DNA of 64,000 nt from positions 423,872-487,871 of the forward strand of contig NZ_QEYD01000002.1 in assembly GCF_003122215.1 (NCBI RefSeq). The letters run 5' to 3'. The notes below the pieces were generated by a model, which was given only the letters and a program-made list of their open reading frames with translations, was not told the DNA's origin and did no database searches. The position numbers and the translations under genes are program-made. Positions 8,951 through 18,278 of this stretch are shown piece after piece. The first letter of the stretch is position 1; each line of letters begins with the position of its first letter. Source of the stretch: Pararhodobacter marinus. GTDB lineage: Bacteria > Pseudomonadota > Alphaproteobacteria > Rhodobacterales > Rhodobacteraceae.

Positions 8951-9520
8951 TCAGGCGAAGGCGAGAACAAGACCGGCACCGGCGGTCAGGGCGCCGAGGC
9001 CCCGGATCGCCAGCCGGTTGACGGCGCGGCCCACGGCGATGCCTGCGCCGTGCAGCGCGGCGGTGGCCAGCGCGAAGCCCAGCGCATAGAGGGCGAGGCC
9101 CGTGGCCGGACCTTCGGCGCCATGCGCCCAGCCATGGGCAAGCCCGAAGGCGGCGACGACCGGCAACAGCAGCGCCATCGGCGCGCGGACGGCCATGGCG
9201 ATGAGCGCGCCCAGAACGATGATCGAGGCAAGGATCATCGGCTCCATCGCCGGAAAGGTCAGGCCGGCCGCGCCCAGCGCGCCGCCCGCCAGCATCGCGC
9301 AGACGAAGGTGGCGGGCGTGGCCAGCACCGAGGCTCCGCCGCGCTGCGCCGCGATCAGGCCCACCGCCAGCATTGCCAGAACGTGGTCCAGACCGCCCAG
9401 CGGATGCGACAGGCCGCTCAGAAAGGACAGACCGGAATGCCCACCGCTATGCGCCAGCGCGAGCGTGGGCAGGGCGGCGAGAGGCAGGGCGACGGGCAGG
9501 GCGAGGGCGATTGCGCGCAT
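8951..9520 (-). CDS. ureJ: HupE/UreJ family nickel-associated membrane protein
   Basis: This 189-residue protein has an N-terminal signal or first helix and about six membrane segments. It carries the family motifs [12 protein letters not shown] (residues ~39-50) and [10 protein letters not shown] (~124-133), whose His and Asp residues are thought to bind nickel or cobalt. In urease operons such proteins are proposed to supply nickel. It lies between ureA and ureB, a common placement in Rhodobacterales. No other nickel transporter is visible in the window, so UreJ is the best local candidate. Confidence 0.92.
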   Translation of the reverse strand: MRAIALALPVALPLAALPTLALAHSGGHSGLSFLSGLSHPLGGLDHVLAMLAVGLIAAQRGGASVLATPATFVCAMLAGGALGAAGLTFPAMEPMILASIIVLGALIAMAVRAPMALLLPVVAAFGLAHGWAHGAEGPATGLALYALGFALATAALHGAGIAVGRAVNRLAIRGLGALTAGAGLVLAFA

Positions 9521-9535
9521 GGGGAAATCCTTTGG

Positions 9536-9838
9536 TCAGCGGATCGGATGGTGGACGGTGACAAGCTTTGTCCCGTCGGGAAAGGTGGCCTCGACCTGCA
9601 CGGAATGGATCATCTCGGGGATGCCCTCCATGCATTGCGCGGCGGTGACGACATGGGCGCCCGCTTCCATCAGGTCGGACACGGCGCGACCGTCGCGCGC
9701 GCCCTCGACGACGAAATCGGTGATCAGTGCGACCGCTTCGGGATGGTTCAGTTTCACGCCGCGTTCCAGCCGCCCGCGCGCGACCATCGCGGCGAGGCTG
9801 ACCAGAAGCTTGTCCTTTTCACGGGGGGTAAGATTCAT
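9536..9838 (-). CDS. ureA: Urease gamma subunit UreA
   Basis: This 100-residue subunit begins [13 protein letters not shown] and ends [10 protein letters not shown], both diagnostic of UreA, with [10 protein letters not shown] and the [10 protein letters not shown] region between. The length is exact for the family. The frame is open for hundreds of codons upstream, but only the start at 9838 fits the family and leaves a 26-base gap from ureD. Confidence 0.98.
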   Translation of the reverse strand: MNLTPREKDKLLVSLAAMVARGRLERGVKLNHPEAVALITDFVVEGARDGRAVSDLMEAGAHVVTAAQCMEGIPEMIHSVQVEATFPDGTKLVTVHHPIR

Positions 9839-9864
9839 GCCATTCTCCGGGACATTCGGGTCTC

Positions 9865-10653
9865 CTAGATCTGCCAGACGCGGGGCAAGGGGCCCGGGCG
9901 CAGGACCTGCACGAGGCGGGCGATCTGGCGCCTGAGTGGCCAGCCATCCGCCGCCATCAACCGTATCGTCAGTTTTCCATCGAAACCAGAGGCCGCGCCC
10001 CGCACGCCGGGCTCGTCCAGCGCGGCGCGAACGGGGGCCAGCGCGTCCTCGGCCCCCCGCGCGACCAGTGCCATCGAGGCGAAGGCGCGGGCGCCCGCCA
10101 GCGTGGCGGAGCCGTGAAGCGCGGCGGCGGTCAGTTTCAACGGTTCGACAAGGACCGGGCGGCCCGCGCGCGAAATCTCGCGCGTGTCGTGCAACAGCAG
10201 ATCCTGCACCGTCTCGCCCATCGCCGCGCGGCCCAGCACGATGGCTTCCAGCGTCAGGCACTCGGCTTCCGGTCCCAGCGCGATGCGGGTGCGGCGGCGC
10301 AGGGCCGAGCGGTCGAACAGGATGGTTTCCTGCGGCAGCCAGTCCAGCCGGCCCCGCGTGATGTCCAAAGCCACATCCATCCGCGCGATGCCGCCGCCCG
10401 CCCGGTAGGCGCGCTCGGCGGTCTGGGTGGTCGCGGTGGTGTCGCTGTCGCATTGCAAGGCATAGCCCAGCCGGTCGCCGCCGGTCAGCCCGCCCGACGT
10501 GTTCAGGAACACGATCTCGGGGCGCCGGGGATCGGGCAGGGTGATCGCCTTGGCCGAGCCCTGGGTGAACAGGCGTTTGATCCGCCCGCCCTGCAAGGCG
10601 ACATCGGCGGTGCCTCGGGTGCGCTGGTGCAGGATCTGGGGCTGGGCATGCAT
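9865..10653 (-). CDS. ureD: Urease accessory protein UreD
   Basis: UreD (262 residues) is the scaffold that binds apo-urease and UreF during nickel insertion. The motifs [24 protein letters not shown] and the [10 protein letters not shown] stretch are characteristic. The start chosen (ATG at 10653, [12 protein letters not shown]) fits the family better than one 51 bases upstream. It is the first gene of the urease cluster. A 251-bp region separates it from the divergent HAD gene and should contain its promoter; I could not identify a sigma-54 site or other clear boxes there. Confidence 0.95.
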   Translation of the reverse strand: MHAQPQILHQRTRGTADVALQGGRIKRLFTQGSAKAITLPDPRRPEIVFLNTSGGLTGGDRLGYALQCDSDTTATTQTAERAYRAGGGIARMDVALDITRGRLDWLPQETILFDRSALRRRTRIALGPEAECLTLEAIVLGRAAMGETVQDLLLHDTREISRAGRPVLVEPLKLTAAALHGSATLAGARAFASMALVARGAEDALAPVRAALDEPGVRGAASGFDGKLTIRLMAADGWPLRRQIARLVQVLRPGPLPRVWQI

Positions 10654-10904
10654 GGATCGGGGATACCGCGCCCTGCTGGCGGGCGGGAAGAGGCGGCAGC
10701 GCAAGGCACCGGAGAGGCGCGGTTACGGGGCATCCGGGCGACGGGATTGCCTTCGATTTGTGCAGGGTGTCTATTCTCTGGGCGGATCGGAAGAATGCTC
10801 CCCGACTCAGGGGCTTGGACGACGGGCACCGACCGCGGATCGGGCAAAGCTTGCGCATAGCCGGGGCGATTTGCCGCTTTCGCCCGCGCCCGAAGTTTGC
10901 CAGC

Positions 10905-11819
10905 ATGGCGCTGAAACCTGATCGCCGGCAGACCGAAACGATGCGACCCGATGCCAGATGGGCCTTTGCCCGCTACCGCGCGATCGCGCACCGCCTGCCG
11001 CAACCGGCGCGGCCCTGGCCGAAGCACAGCTATCGGATTCTGGATCTCGATTACGTGCTGAAGCGCTATGACGGCTTCATTCTGGACGCGTTCGGCGTCT
11101 TGAATATCGGCGAGGGCGTGCTGGAGCAGGCGCTGAAGCGCGTGGCGACGATGCGCGCCCTGGGCAAGAAGGTCATGGTGCTGACCAACGGCGCCTCGGC
11201 CCCACGCGCCGAGGCGTTGGCCAAGTATCGCGGCTGGGGATTCGATTTTGCCGATACCGAGGTGATCGCCAGCCGGGATCTGGCCGCGGCGGCTCTGGCC
11301 GGGCGCGGGGGGCTCTGGGCCGGGATCGCGCCCGAAGGGGCGGGGTTCGCAGATCTGCCGGGCGATGTGCGCGCGCTGGACAACGATCTGCTGGGCCGCG
11401 CCGACGGGTTCCTGTTCCTTGGCTCGCAAGACTGGACCGACGCGAAACAGGCGGCCTTGGTCGCCGCGTTGAAAGCCCGTCCGCGTCCGGTGATCTGCGC
11501 CAATCCCGACATCGTCGCCCCGCGCGAAGACGGCTTCACCTGGGAGCCCGGCCACTGGGCGCATCAATTGCCGGTCCCGGTCGAATATCACGGCAAACCC
11601 TTCGCGGGCGCCTTCGATGCGGCGCTGGCCGCGATGGGGTTGCCGCCGGAGCAGGTGGCGATGGTGGGCGACACGCTGCATACCGATATCCTCGGCGGTC
11701 ACGCAGCGGGGTGCGCCACGGTGCTGATCACCGGGCACGGGTTCTTCAAGGGCGTCGACCCTGACAGCTTCATCGAGGCGACCGGCATCGTGCCGACCTT
11801 CATCGCGGATGAAACATGA
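10905..11819 (+). CDS. HAD superfamily (type IIA) hydrolase
   Basis: This protein of about 304 residues resembles the TIGR01459-type HAD phosphatases. Motif I is [10 protein letters not shown], motif II is VLTNGAS, and motif IV is [13 protein letters not shown], with [12 protein letters not shown] cap-side residues between. The substrate is unknown; members act on small phosphorylated metabolites. The start is uncertain: ATG at 10905 and ATG at 10941 are both possible and neither has a strong Shine-Dalgarno. It is followed with a four-base overlap by the TrmO-like gene. Confidence 0.85.
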   Translation: MALKPDRRQTETMRPDARWAFARYRAIAHRLPQPARPWPKHSYRILDLDYVLKRYDGFILDAFGVLNIGEGVLEQALKRVATMRALGKKVMVLTNGASAPRAEALAKYRGWGFDFADTEVIASRDLAAAALAGRGGLWAGIAPEGAGFADLPGDVRALDNDLLGRADGFLFLGSQDWTDAKQAALVAALKARPRPVICANPDIVAPREDGFTWEPGHWAHQLPVPVEYHGKPFAGAFDAALAAMGLPPEQVAMVGDTLHTDILGGHAAGCATVLITGHGFFKGVDPDSFIEATGIVPTFIADET

Positions 11820-12265
11820 ACCACAAGCCGTTGAAACCGGGGGAAGAGGTGACGCAGGCGGCGTTGTCCGCCGACGCTTCGCTGGGCTTCATCGGCCATG
11901 TCGAAACGCCCTGGAAAACGCTGGCGGACTGCCCCAAGCGCGCGGATCCCGACGGGCCCGTATCGCTCGTGGTGGTCGATCCGCCCTGGGACCGGGCGCT
12001 TCTGGGGGTCGGAGATTTCGCGTGGATCGAGCTGTATCTGTGGTTTCACGAGGCGCGGCGCGACCTTCTGGTGATCGCGCCGGGTCATGCCGAGGGGCTG
12101 CGGGGCGTGTTTTCCGTACGCTCGCCCGTGCGCCCGAACCCGATCGCCGTGACGACCGTGAGGCTGCTCGGGATCGAGGGGAACACGCTGCGCGTGGCCG
12201 GGCTGGAAGCGCTGGACGGGACACCGCTTCTGGACATCAAGCCCGGGCGGTGCCCCGTCCTGTGA
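11816..12265 (+). CDS. TrmO/TsaA-like tRNA t6A37 N6-methyltransferase
   Basis: This 149-residue protein shows the TrmO (YaeB/TsaA) SAM-dependent methyltransferase signature SVRSPVRPNPIAVTTVRLL, followed by ALDGTPLLDIKP. E. coli TrmO methylates N6-threonylcarbamoyladenosine at position 37 of some tRNAs. This protein has only the compact catalytic beta-barrel domain and lacks the C-terminal extension of the E. coli protein (~235 residues). It overlaps the HAD gene by four bases and ends next to the convergent exporter gene. A related methyltransferase with another substrate is possible. Confidence 0.8.
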   Translation: MNHKPLKPGEEVTQAALSADASLGFIGHVETPWKTLADCPKRADPDGPVSLVVVDPPWDRALLGVGDFAWIELYLWFHEARRDLLVIAPGHAEGLRGVFSVRSPVRPNPIAVTTVRLLGIEGNTLRVAGLEALDGTPLLDIKPGRCPVL

Positions 12266-13792
12266 TCACTCGGCCCGCGCCACGGAGGGTTGCGCGCTGA
12301 GCGGGATGTCGCGCAGGAAGAACGCGGTCAAAAGCCCCACGACGGCAAGCCCCGCGACGATCCAGTAGATGGGCGAGATCGCATCGACGACATGCACGGC
12401 GATGGTCGCGCGCATCTCGGGCGCCATCTGCGCCAGCTGGGCCGGGCCGACCTCGGGGTGGATGGCCAGACCGTTGAAGCTGTTGGCAAGCCGCGTCGCC
12501 ATCAGCGCGCCGAACAGCGCGACAGCGATCGAGGCGCCGATCTGCCGGAACATCACGCTCGACGCGGTGGCGGTGCCCAGCACTTCGCGCGGAACGGCGT
12601 TCTGCACCGCCGTCGTCAGCACCGGAAAACTCAGGCCCAGCGAGAAGCCGAAAAGCAGCAGCATGGCCGAGAACATCCAGACCGAGGTATCGACCGCGAT
12701 CTGCGACAGAAGTCCGCCCGCGACGATCAGCAGCGCCATGCCCACCAGCGTCAGAAGCCGGTAGCGCCCGGTGCTGCGCATGTAGCGCCCCGCAACGGTG
12801 GTTGCCGCGATGATGCCCAGCGTCATCGGCGCCATCAGCAGTCCCGACACCATCGGCGAAACCCCGCGCGAGACCTGCAGATAGATCGGCAGAAAGGTTA
12901 CGGCGCCGAACATCATGGCCCCGGTCAGGAAGCTCAGCAGCGACGTGTTGCGGAACACGTTGCCGCGAAACAGCTCCAGCGGCAGGATCGGTTCGGGCGC
13001 GCGGCGCTCGATGGCGACGAAGCCCAGCCCGGCGATCAGCACGAGGGCGGCCAGCGCCGCGCTTTGCACCGAAAGCCACGCGAAGGTGGTGCCGCCCAGC
13101 GCGGTGACCAGCGTCAACGAGGCCAGCGTGACCGACAGCAGCGCCGCGCCCGCCCAGTCGATGCGGTGCTTGTGCGTGGCGACATGCGCGGGGAAACTGA
13201 CGGCAAAGCCCACCACGGCCAGGATGCCGAGCGGCACGTTGATGAGAAAGATCCAGTGCCAGCTCAGATGCTCGACGAAATAGCCGCCGATAAGCGGCCC
13301 GACCATCGACGAGACCGAAAAGACGGCCGCGAACATGCCCTGCACCTTGCCGCGCTCCTTGGCCGACAGCACGTCACCCACGACCGAGAGCGCCAGCACG
13401 AAAAGCCCGCCGCCGCCCAGCCCCTGCACCGCGCGCGCGAGGATCAGCGCGGTCATGCTGCCTGCAAGCCCGCACAGAAGCGAGCCCAGCAGGAACAGCC
13501 CGACCGATATGAACACCATGAGCCGGCGGCCATAAAGATCACCGAGTTTGCCGTAAAGCGGCGCGGCGACGGTCGAGGCGAGGATATAGGCCGTGACGAC
13601 CCATGACAGGTGCTCGAGCCCGCCAAGGTCGGCGACGATGGTCGGCAGCGCGGTCGAGACGATGGTCTGATCCAGCGCAGCAAGCAGCAGAAGGGTGGCG
13701 ACCGAACCGATGACCAGACGGATATTGACGGGTTGTGACGGTTCGGACGTGTCGGGGCCGGCCGAAGCGGCCGAGGTTTCTGGCGAATTCAT
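12266..13792 (-). CDS. DHA2 (EmrB/QacA-type) MFS multidrug exporter
   Basis: This 508-residue inner-membrane antiporter has about 14 hydrophobic segments. Motif A, GKLGDLYGRRLM, follows helix 2. The LDQTIVSTALPTIVADLGG segment in helix 1 and the motif C-like GPLIGGYFVEHLSWHWIFLINVP are typical of the DHA2 family. It likely expels cationic or lipophilic drugs with proton exchange. The first ~20 residues are polar. The Rrf2 gene lies upstream on the same strand, 130 bases away. The gene ends one base past the convergent TrmO gene. Confidence 0.93.
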   Translation of the reverse strand: MNSPETSAASAGPDTSEPSQPVNIRLVIGSVATLLLLAALDQTIVSTALPTIVADLGGLEHLSWVVTAYILASTVAAPLYGKLGDLYGRRLMVFISVGLFLLGSLLCGLAGSMTALILARAVQGLGGGGLFVLALSVVGDVLSAKERGKVQGMFAAVFSVSSMVGPLIGGYFVEHLSWHWIFLINVPLGILAVVGFAVSFPAHVATHKHRIDWAGAALLSVTLASLTLVTALGGTTFAWLSVQSAALAALVLIAGLGFVAIERRAPEPILPLELFRGNVFRNTSLLSFLTGAMMFGAVTFLPIYLQVSRGVSPMVSGLLMAPMTLGIIAATTVAGRYMRSTGRYRLLTLVGMALLIVAGGLLSQIAVDTSVWMFSAMLLLFGFSLGLSFPVLTTAVQNAVPREVLGTATASSVMFRQIGASIAVALFGALMATRLANSFNGLAIHPEVGPAQLAQMAPEMRATIAVHVVDAISPIYWIVAGLAVVGLLTAFFLRDIPLSAQPSVARAE

Positions 13793-13922
13793 ATGGGATC
13801 TCGAATTGGACAGGCGCGAAATATGGCGCGTCGCGCTGTAAACTGGCGTTTCAGGGCAGCCAAGGCAAGATGCGCGGGGTATTTAATTTGTGAAATTTCT
13901 GTTTCAGCCCGCGGAACGCGGA

Positions 13923-14384
13923 TCAGGCGCTTTCGCGCGATCCCCCGGTCATGCCGTCCAGAAAGATCGCCTCGAGCGCGGAATTGCCGTCGATCAGGTC
14001 CCGCACGGTATAGCGGTCGAGCGTGCCATAGAAGGCGGTCAGCGCCTCGCACAGGATGCCTTTCAGCCGGCAGGCACCGGAAAGCGGGCAGGTGTTGCGC
14101 CGCTTGTCCATGCATTCGGCGAAGGGCAGATCGGCTTCGAACATGCGGAAAACGGTGCCGACCGAGATGTCCTCGGCCTTCTGCGCCAGCACGATCCCAC
14201 CGCCGCGTCCCCGCGAGGTAATCAGATAACCCGCGCTTTCGAGCTGGTTCACGACCTGCGCGACGTGGTGAAACGAGGCATTGCAGGCCTGCGCCACATC
14301 GGCGGTGCGCAGGCTGTCGGGGTAGCTTACTGCGCAATGCATGAGCGTTCGCATGGCGAGGTTCGTTCGGAGGGTCAATCGCAT
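13923..14384 (-). CDS. Rrf2 family iron-sulfur regulator (NsrR/RirA-like)
   Basis: This 153-residue protein has the Rrf2 winged helix (MRLTLRTNLAMRTLMHCAV, then the recognition region FHHVAQVVNQLESAGYL) and a three-cysteine cluster, CMDKRRNTCPLSGAC. The spacing C-x7-C-x5-C equals that known for the Fe-S regulator RirA and is longer than in most NsrR proteins. It probably senses NO or iron through a [4Fe-4S] cluster. I start at the ATG at 14384; an upstream in-frame start would add 22 low-complexity residues. No target site could be assigned here. Confidence 0.88.
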   Translation of the reverse strand: MRLTLRTNLAMRTLMHCAVSYPDSLRTADVAQACNASFHHVAQVVNQLESAGYLITSRGRGGGIVLAQKAEDISVGTVFRMFEADLPFAECMDKRRNTCPLSGACRLKGILCEALTAFYGTLDRYTVRDLIDGNSALEAIFLDGMTGGSRESA

Positions 14385-14623
14385 GAAAGGTCCATCTGGG
14401 AAAAGCGGGCCGGCCCGGGCCGACGGCGAAGCGCTTGGCGGGGCGGGCATAATCCGCCTCCGGTGCGCGCATTTCCTAGGCAGAGGCAGGATGCGCGACT
14501 TTGATCCAGATCACGAAACGGAGCCCGGATATAAATTCATTCTCGATCGCGGCATGTTTTGAACACCAGCGCGCGCTTGACTTCGCCCGGCATCCTCCGC
14601 AATCTGCCAAATAGGGAAACACA

Positions 14624-14640
14624 GTTCCAATATTTGGAAC
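14624..14640. promoter_or_regulatory. 17-bp perfect palindrome, likely IclR operator, upstream of acyl-CoA synthetase
   Basis: GTTCCAA-TAT-TTGGAAC has perfect 7-bp arms. It ends 13 bases before the synthetase start, so it overlaps the leader or promoter. A 15/17 match lies upstream of tctC at 18279. The adjacent IclR proteins are the natural candidates to bind it, because IclR-family operators are often short TTCCA/TGGAA-type palindromes. Confidence 0.7.
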
Positions 14641-14653
14641 TTTGCGAGGAAGG

Positions 14654-16753
14654 ATGACGGATATGGGCGACCGTATCGGAATCGCGCGCATCATCGCGCC
14701 GCGATCCATCGCGCTGATCGGCGCGACCGAGGATTACGCGAAATTCGGGGGGCGGATCTTTCATCACCTCGTCGAGCATGGCTATGCGGGCACGATCTAT
14801 CCGATCAATCCGCGCCGCGAGACGGTGCTGGGCCTTCAGGCCTATCCCAGCGTGCGCGATCTTCCCGCCGCGCCCGATATCGCGCTGGTCGCGGTGCCAG
14901 CGTTGAAGCTGGAAGAGATGATCACCGACTGCGGCGAGGCGGGCGTGGGCGCCTGCGTCGTCGTCACCGCGCAGATGGCCGAATTCGGTGCCGAGGGCGC
15001 GGCGCTGGAGGCGCGGATCGTCGAGATCGCCCGCGGCTACGGGATGCGGATCGTCGGGCCCAATTGCATGGGCTTCATCGTGCCCTCGGCCGACATGGCG
15101 CTGTCCTCGACCCCCACGCTTCGCTATACCGGCCCGTTCCGCAAGGGCGGGGTGGCGCTGGTCAGCCAGTCGGGCGCGCTGATGGGGGCCCTTTACGTCG
15201 CCTCGCACGATCACGGTGTGGGCCTGTCGGGCATGGTCAGCATCGGCAATCAGGCGGATCTGGAACTGTGCGACTTCGTCGAAGGCTTCATCGCCGATCC
15301 GGCGACGCGGGTCATCTGTCTTTATGTCGAGGGCCTGAAATCGCCCGCAAGGCTGCGCGATCTGGCGCTGAAGGCGCGCGCGGCGGGCAAGACCATTCTG
15401 GCGGTCAAGGCCGGGCGGACCGAGGCGGGCAGCGTCATGGCGCGCTCGCATACCTCGTCGCTGGCCGGGTCGTTCTCGGCCTTCGAGACGCTCTGCCGCG
15501 AGACCGGCATCGTGGTGATGGACGATCCCGACAGCATGATCCTTGTGGCCGGGCTGATGGATGCCAATCCGCCGATGGGGACGGGCGGAATCGGCGTCGT
15601 GTGCTCCTCGGGCGGGGGCGGTGCCGTTCTGGCCGACCGCATGGATCTGGCCGGGCTGCCGGTCGCGACCTATTCCGAGGACACGCGCGACCGGATGGAC
15701 GGCGATTTCCAGCGTGCGCATCAGAACAACCCGCTGGACCTGGGCGCCCACAAGGGCGCGCTGGAATTCGGCATCTTCGAGCGGGCCATCCACGCGGTGC
15801 ATGAGGATCCGAATGTCGGCCTGCTGACCTATGTGCTGACGCCCCAGCCGCTGATGCCCGAGACGATGCGCTGCCTGATCGACGCGTTCAAACGGCAGAC
15901 GAAACCCGTTCTGATCGTGCAGACGACCTCGCGTTTTGCGGGCGATCTGCGCGAGATGCTGCTGGACGCGGGCGTGCCGCATGTCACCCGCGTCGACGAC
16001 GCGCTTCGGGTGATGGAGGCGATGGTGGCGCGGCGCGATGCCTTGGTGCGCGACGGCGTGCCTGCCCGGATCGGGGACCAGCCGCTGGCGGTGGCGCCGC
16101 GCGCGGGCTTCCTGACCGAGCCCGAGGTCAAGGCGATGCTGGCCGCCGCCGGCATTCGCGTGCCGGGCGCCGAAGGCTGCGGCACGCTGGACGAAGCGCT
16201 CGAGGCCGCCACGCGGATCGGATTCCCGCTGGTGATGAAGGGGGTCGCGGCGGATGTCGTGCACAAGTCGGATGCCGGGCTGGTCAAGGTCGGCATCGGG
16301 GACGAGGCCAGCTTGCGCGACGCCTATGCCCAGATCGTCGCGGCTTTTGCCGAACACGCCCCGGGACAGCCGGTGCGGGTGGATGTGCAGCAGATGATCG
16401 GCGCGGGGGTCGAGCTTCTGGTCGGGGTCACGAACGAGCCGGGTTTCGGGCCGCAGATCGTCGTTGGCGCGGGCGGCGTCTATGTCGAGCTTCTGAAAGA
16501 CGTGGCTCAGGCCAGCGCGCCTATCTGCCCGGACGAGGCCGAAGCGCTGTTGCGGCGGCTCAAGCTGTGGCCGCTGTTGACGGGCGCGCGCGGGCAGGAT
16601 CCCGTCGACATGTCCGCGCTCTGCGACGCCATCGCGCGGATTTCGCAGCTGGCGGCGGATCTGGGCGAGGCGCTGGTCGATATGGAGGTCAACCCTTTGC
16701 GCTCAACGCCCGACGGCGCCTATGCGCTGGACGGACGCGCGACGCTGGCCTGA
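14654..16753 (+). CDS. NDP-forming acyl-CoA synthetase (acetate-CoA ligase family), fused alpha-beta
   Basis: This protein of about 699 residues joins an N-terminal CoA-binding/succinyl-CoA-ligase-like part to a C-terminal ATP-grasp domain. The N-terminal part has SIALIGATEDYAKFGGRIF, VGPNCMGF, SQSGALMGAL and the SHTSSLAGS active-site region. The C-terminal domain has FPLVMKGVAADVVHKSDAG and VDMEVNPL. It should activate a carboxylic acid with CoA and ATP, forming ADP and phosphate. GAGGAAGG lies just before the ATG at 14654; ATG 14663 is an alternative. The last 34 bases overlap the convergent IclR gene. The palindrome upstream ties it to the TctCBA operon, whose imported acid is the likely substrate. 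Confidence 0.92.
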   Translation: MTDMGDRIGIARIIAPRSIALIGATEDYAKFGGRIFHHLVEHGYAGTIYPINPRRETVLGLQAYPSVRDLPAAPDIALVAVPALKLEEMITDCGEAGVGACVVVTAQMAEFGAEGAALEARIVEIARGYGMRIVGPNCMGFIVPSADMALSSTPTLRYTGPFRKGGVALVSQSGALMGALYVASHDHGVGLSGMVSIGNQADLELCDFVEGFIADPATRVICLYVEGLKSPARLRDLALKARAAGKTILAVKAGRTEAGSVMARSHTSSLAGSFSAFETLCRETGIVVMDDPDSMILVAGLMDANPPMGTGGIGVVCSSGGGGAVLADRMDLAGLPVATYSEDTRDRMDGDFQRAHQNNPLDLGAHKGALEFGIFERAIHAVHEDPNVGLLTYVLTPQPLMPETMRCLIDAFKRQTKPVLIVQTTSRFAGDLREMLLDAGVPHVTRVDDALRVMEAMVARRDALVRDGVPARIGDQPLAVAPRAGFLTEPEVKAMLAAAGIRVPGAEGCGTLDEALEAATRIGFPLVMKGVAADVVHKSDAGLVKVGIGDEASLRDAYAQIVAAFAEHAPGQPVRVDVQQMIGAGVELLVGVTNEPGFGPQIVVGAGGVYVELLKDVAQASAPICPDEAEALLRRLKLWPLLTGARGQDPVDMSALCDAIARISQLAADLGEALVDMEVNPLRSTPDGAYALDGRATLA

Positions 16754-17529
16754 CCGGGAAACTGCGGCGGGGCGGCGTCGCCCCGCCAGCCATTGGCCCA
16801 GGCGGCCTCGATCCGGCGGATCGTGTCGTGTTGCAAAGCGACGTAATGGGCGATCGTGTCCTCGCCCAGCCGGTTCATCGGCCCGGCGATGCTGAGCGCG
16901 GCCACCACGTCGCCATGCCGGTCACGCACCGGGCTGGCGACGCCCTTGGCGTCCTCGTTCACCTCGCCGATGGCGACCGCGTAGCCCTGTTCGCGGATCC
17001 GGGCGAGCTGTTCGCGCAGCGCGTCGGGATCGGTGATCGATCGCGCGGTATAGGCGACAAGCGAACGCGCCACCTCGTCGATGACCGAGGCGGGCGCATG
17101 GGCCAGCAGAACCTTGCCGCTGGAGACCGATTGCAGCGGGGCGCGGGCGCCCAGATAGGCCAGCGTGCGCACGACCGAGCGGCTTTCGATCCGGTCGGCC
17201 ACCACGTTCCACAGGCCGTCGCGCACGTTCAGCATGACATTCTCGGGCACCTGTTCGGACAGTCGCAACAGGAACGGATGCGCCACCGCCACCAGCGTGT
17301 TGCGCGACAGAAGCTTCGCGCCGATCTCGAAACTGCGGAAGGTGGCTTCGTAGAGGGTGCTGTCCTCGGCCTGCCGGACGTAATCGAGTTCCTGCAGCGT
17401 CTGCAGCAGGTGGAAGGCGTTCGAGCGGGTGATCCCGTTGGCGCGGGCGATGTCGCTCAGCCGCATCGGGCCATCGGCGCGGCTGAGCCCTTCAAGCACC
17501 CGGAAAGCTTTCTCGACCGACTTGATCAT
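16720..17529 (-). CDS. IclR family transcriptional regulator 1
   Basis: This 269-residue protein has an N-terminal winged helix (SVEKAFRVLEGLSRADGPMRLSDIARANGITRSNAFHLLQTL, residues ~4-44) and an IclR effector domain with VSSGKVLLAHAP and GVASPVRDRHGDVVAALSIAGP. Its start overlaps the stop of the second IclR gene by four bases, so the two regulators are co-translated. Its 3' end overlaps the end of the acyl-CoA synthetase gene on the other strand. It probably binds the palindromes at 14624 and/or 18279. Confidence 0.92.
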   Translation of the reverse strand: MIKSVEKAFRVLEGLSRADGPMRLSDIARANGITRSNAFHLLQTLQELDYVRQAEDSTLYEATFRSFEIGAKLLSRNTLVAVAHPFLLRLSEQVPENVMLNVRDGLWNVVADRIESRSVVRTLAYLGARAPLQSVSSGKVLLAHAPASVIDEVARSLVAYTARSITDPDALREQLARIREQGYAVAIGEVNEDAKGVASPVRDRHGDVVAALSIAGPMNRLGEDTIAHYVALQHDTIRRIEAAWANGWRGDAAPPQFPGQASVARPSSA

Positions 17530-18206
17530 GCCGCGTGTTCCGGGCTTCCAAGGCTGGGATTGTTGCCCGCGAAAGCGCCCGCGCGCAGGCCGGCAAGCGC
17601 GCCGAGCAGGGGGGGCAGCCGCTCGTCGCCATACCGGCTGGCGGGTCCGACCAGCCCGATCGCGCCAAGCGCCGGGTTCGCATCCGGCGACAGGGGCAGG
17701 GCGATTTCGAACGTGTGGCGTTGCGGATGATCGGTGATCAGCCCGTACGCACCATGCGCCGGATCGCGCGGGGCGCCGGGATCAAGCGCAAGCCCGAACG
17801 CGGTATCCTCGGGCGCGAAAGTCTGGCTGTCGGGCAGGATCGCCGCCAGCGAGCGCGGCGGCAATGCATTGGCGATGATGACGATTCCCGCGCCCGAGGG
17901 CAGCGCGAAAGAAGCGGTTTCCTCGGTCCGGCGGGCGAGGTCTTCCAAATGGGGCAAGAGCGCCTCGCGGTAGCGGGTGCGCGTGGTCACCCGCTGGCCC
18001 AACAAGGCGACCTTCAGGGACGCGCTGTAACGCCGCTCAACCGGGTCGTGCAAAACGTAGCCCGCCGCAACCAACGTCGACAATGTCCGGTGGATATTGG
18101 ATTTCGGCAATCCCGTTTCGCGCACAAGGTCGGCGATCTGGACGGGCCCGTCCGCCGCGATCACCCGCTCAAAAACATCGAGACCTTTCAGCAATGTGCG
18201 GTCCAC
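17526..18206 (-). CDS. IclR family transcriptional regulator 2
   Basis: This protein of about 226 residues has an IclR winged helix (LLKGLDVFERVIAADGPVQIADLVRETGLPKSNIHRTLSTL) and a shorter, diverged effector domain that lacks the canonical SSGKxLLA motif; its ligand pocket may differ. I take the GTG at 18206 as start, because GAGGAG lies seven bases upstream and the protein then begins VDRTLLKG; a TTG at 18257 would add 17 basic residues. It is divergent from tctC, with candidate operators between. Confidence 0.9.
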   Translation of the reverse strand: MDRTLLKGLDVFERVIAADGPVQIADLVRETGLPKSNIHRTLSTLVAAGYVLHDPVERRYSASLKVALLGQRVTTRTRYREALLPHLEDLARRTEETASFALPSGAGIVIIANALPPRSLAAILPDSQTFAPEDTAFGLALDPGAPRDPAHGAYGLITDHPQRHTFEIALPLSPDANPALGAIGLVGPASRYGDERLPPLLGALAGLRAGAFAGNNPSLGSPEHAA

Positions 18207-18278
18207 GCCAGCGCTCCTCTTTGGCGCAGGATACGAGGGGCGGCGGCGCAAGGTCAATGCGGGCTATGGAAAGGTAGT

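Noticed and set aside
10654..10904. Search for a sigma-54 or NtrC-type promoter before ureD
   Set aside because: No TGGCAC-N5-TTGC type sequence was found on either strand; I do not claim nitrogen control.
13838..13853. GTAAAC-N4-GTTTCA upstream of the MFS exporter, similar to the palindrome at 4462
   Set aside because: One arm is imperfect and the spacer differs; chance similarity cannot be excluded without a genome scan.
14537..16357. A 606-codon minus-strand frame opposite the acyl-CoA synthetase
   Set aside because: Composition typical of antisense shadow sequence; the plus-strand gene has full motifs and a Shine-Dalgarno.
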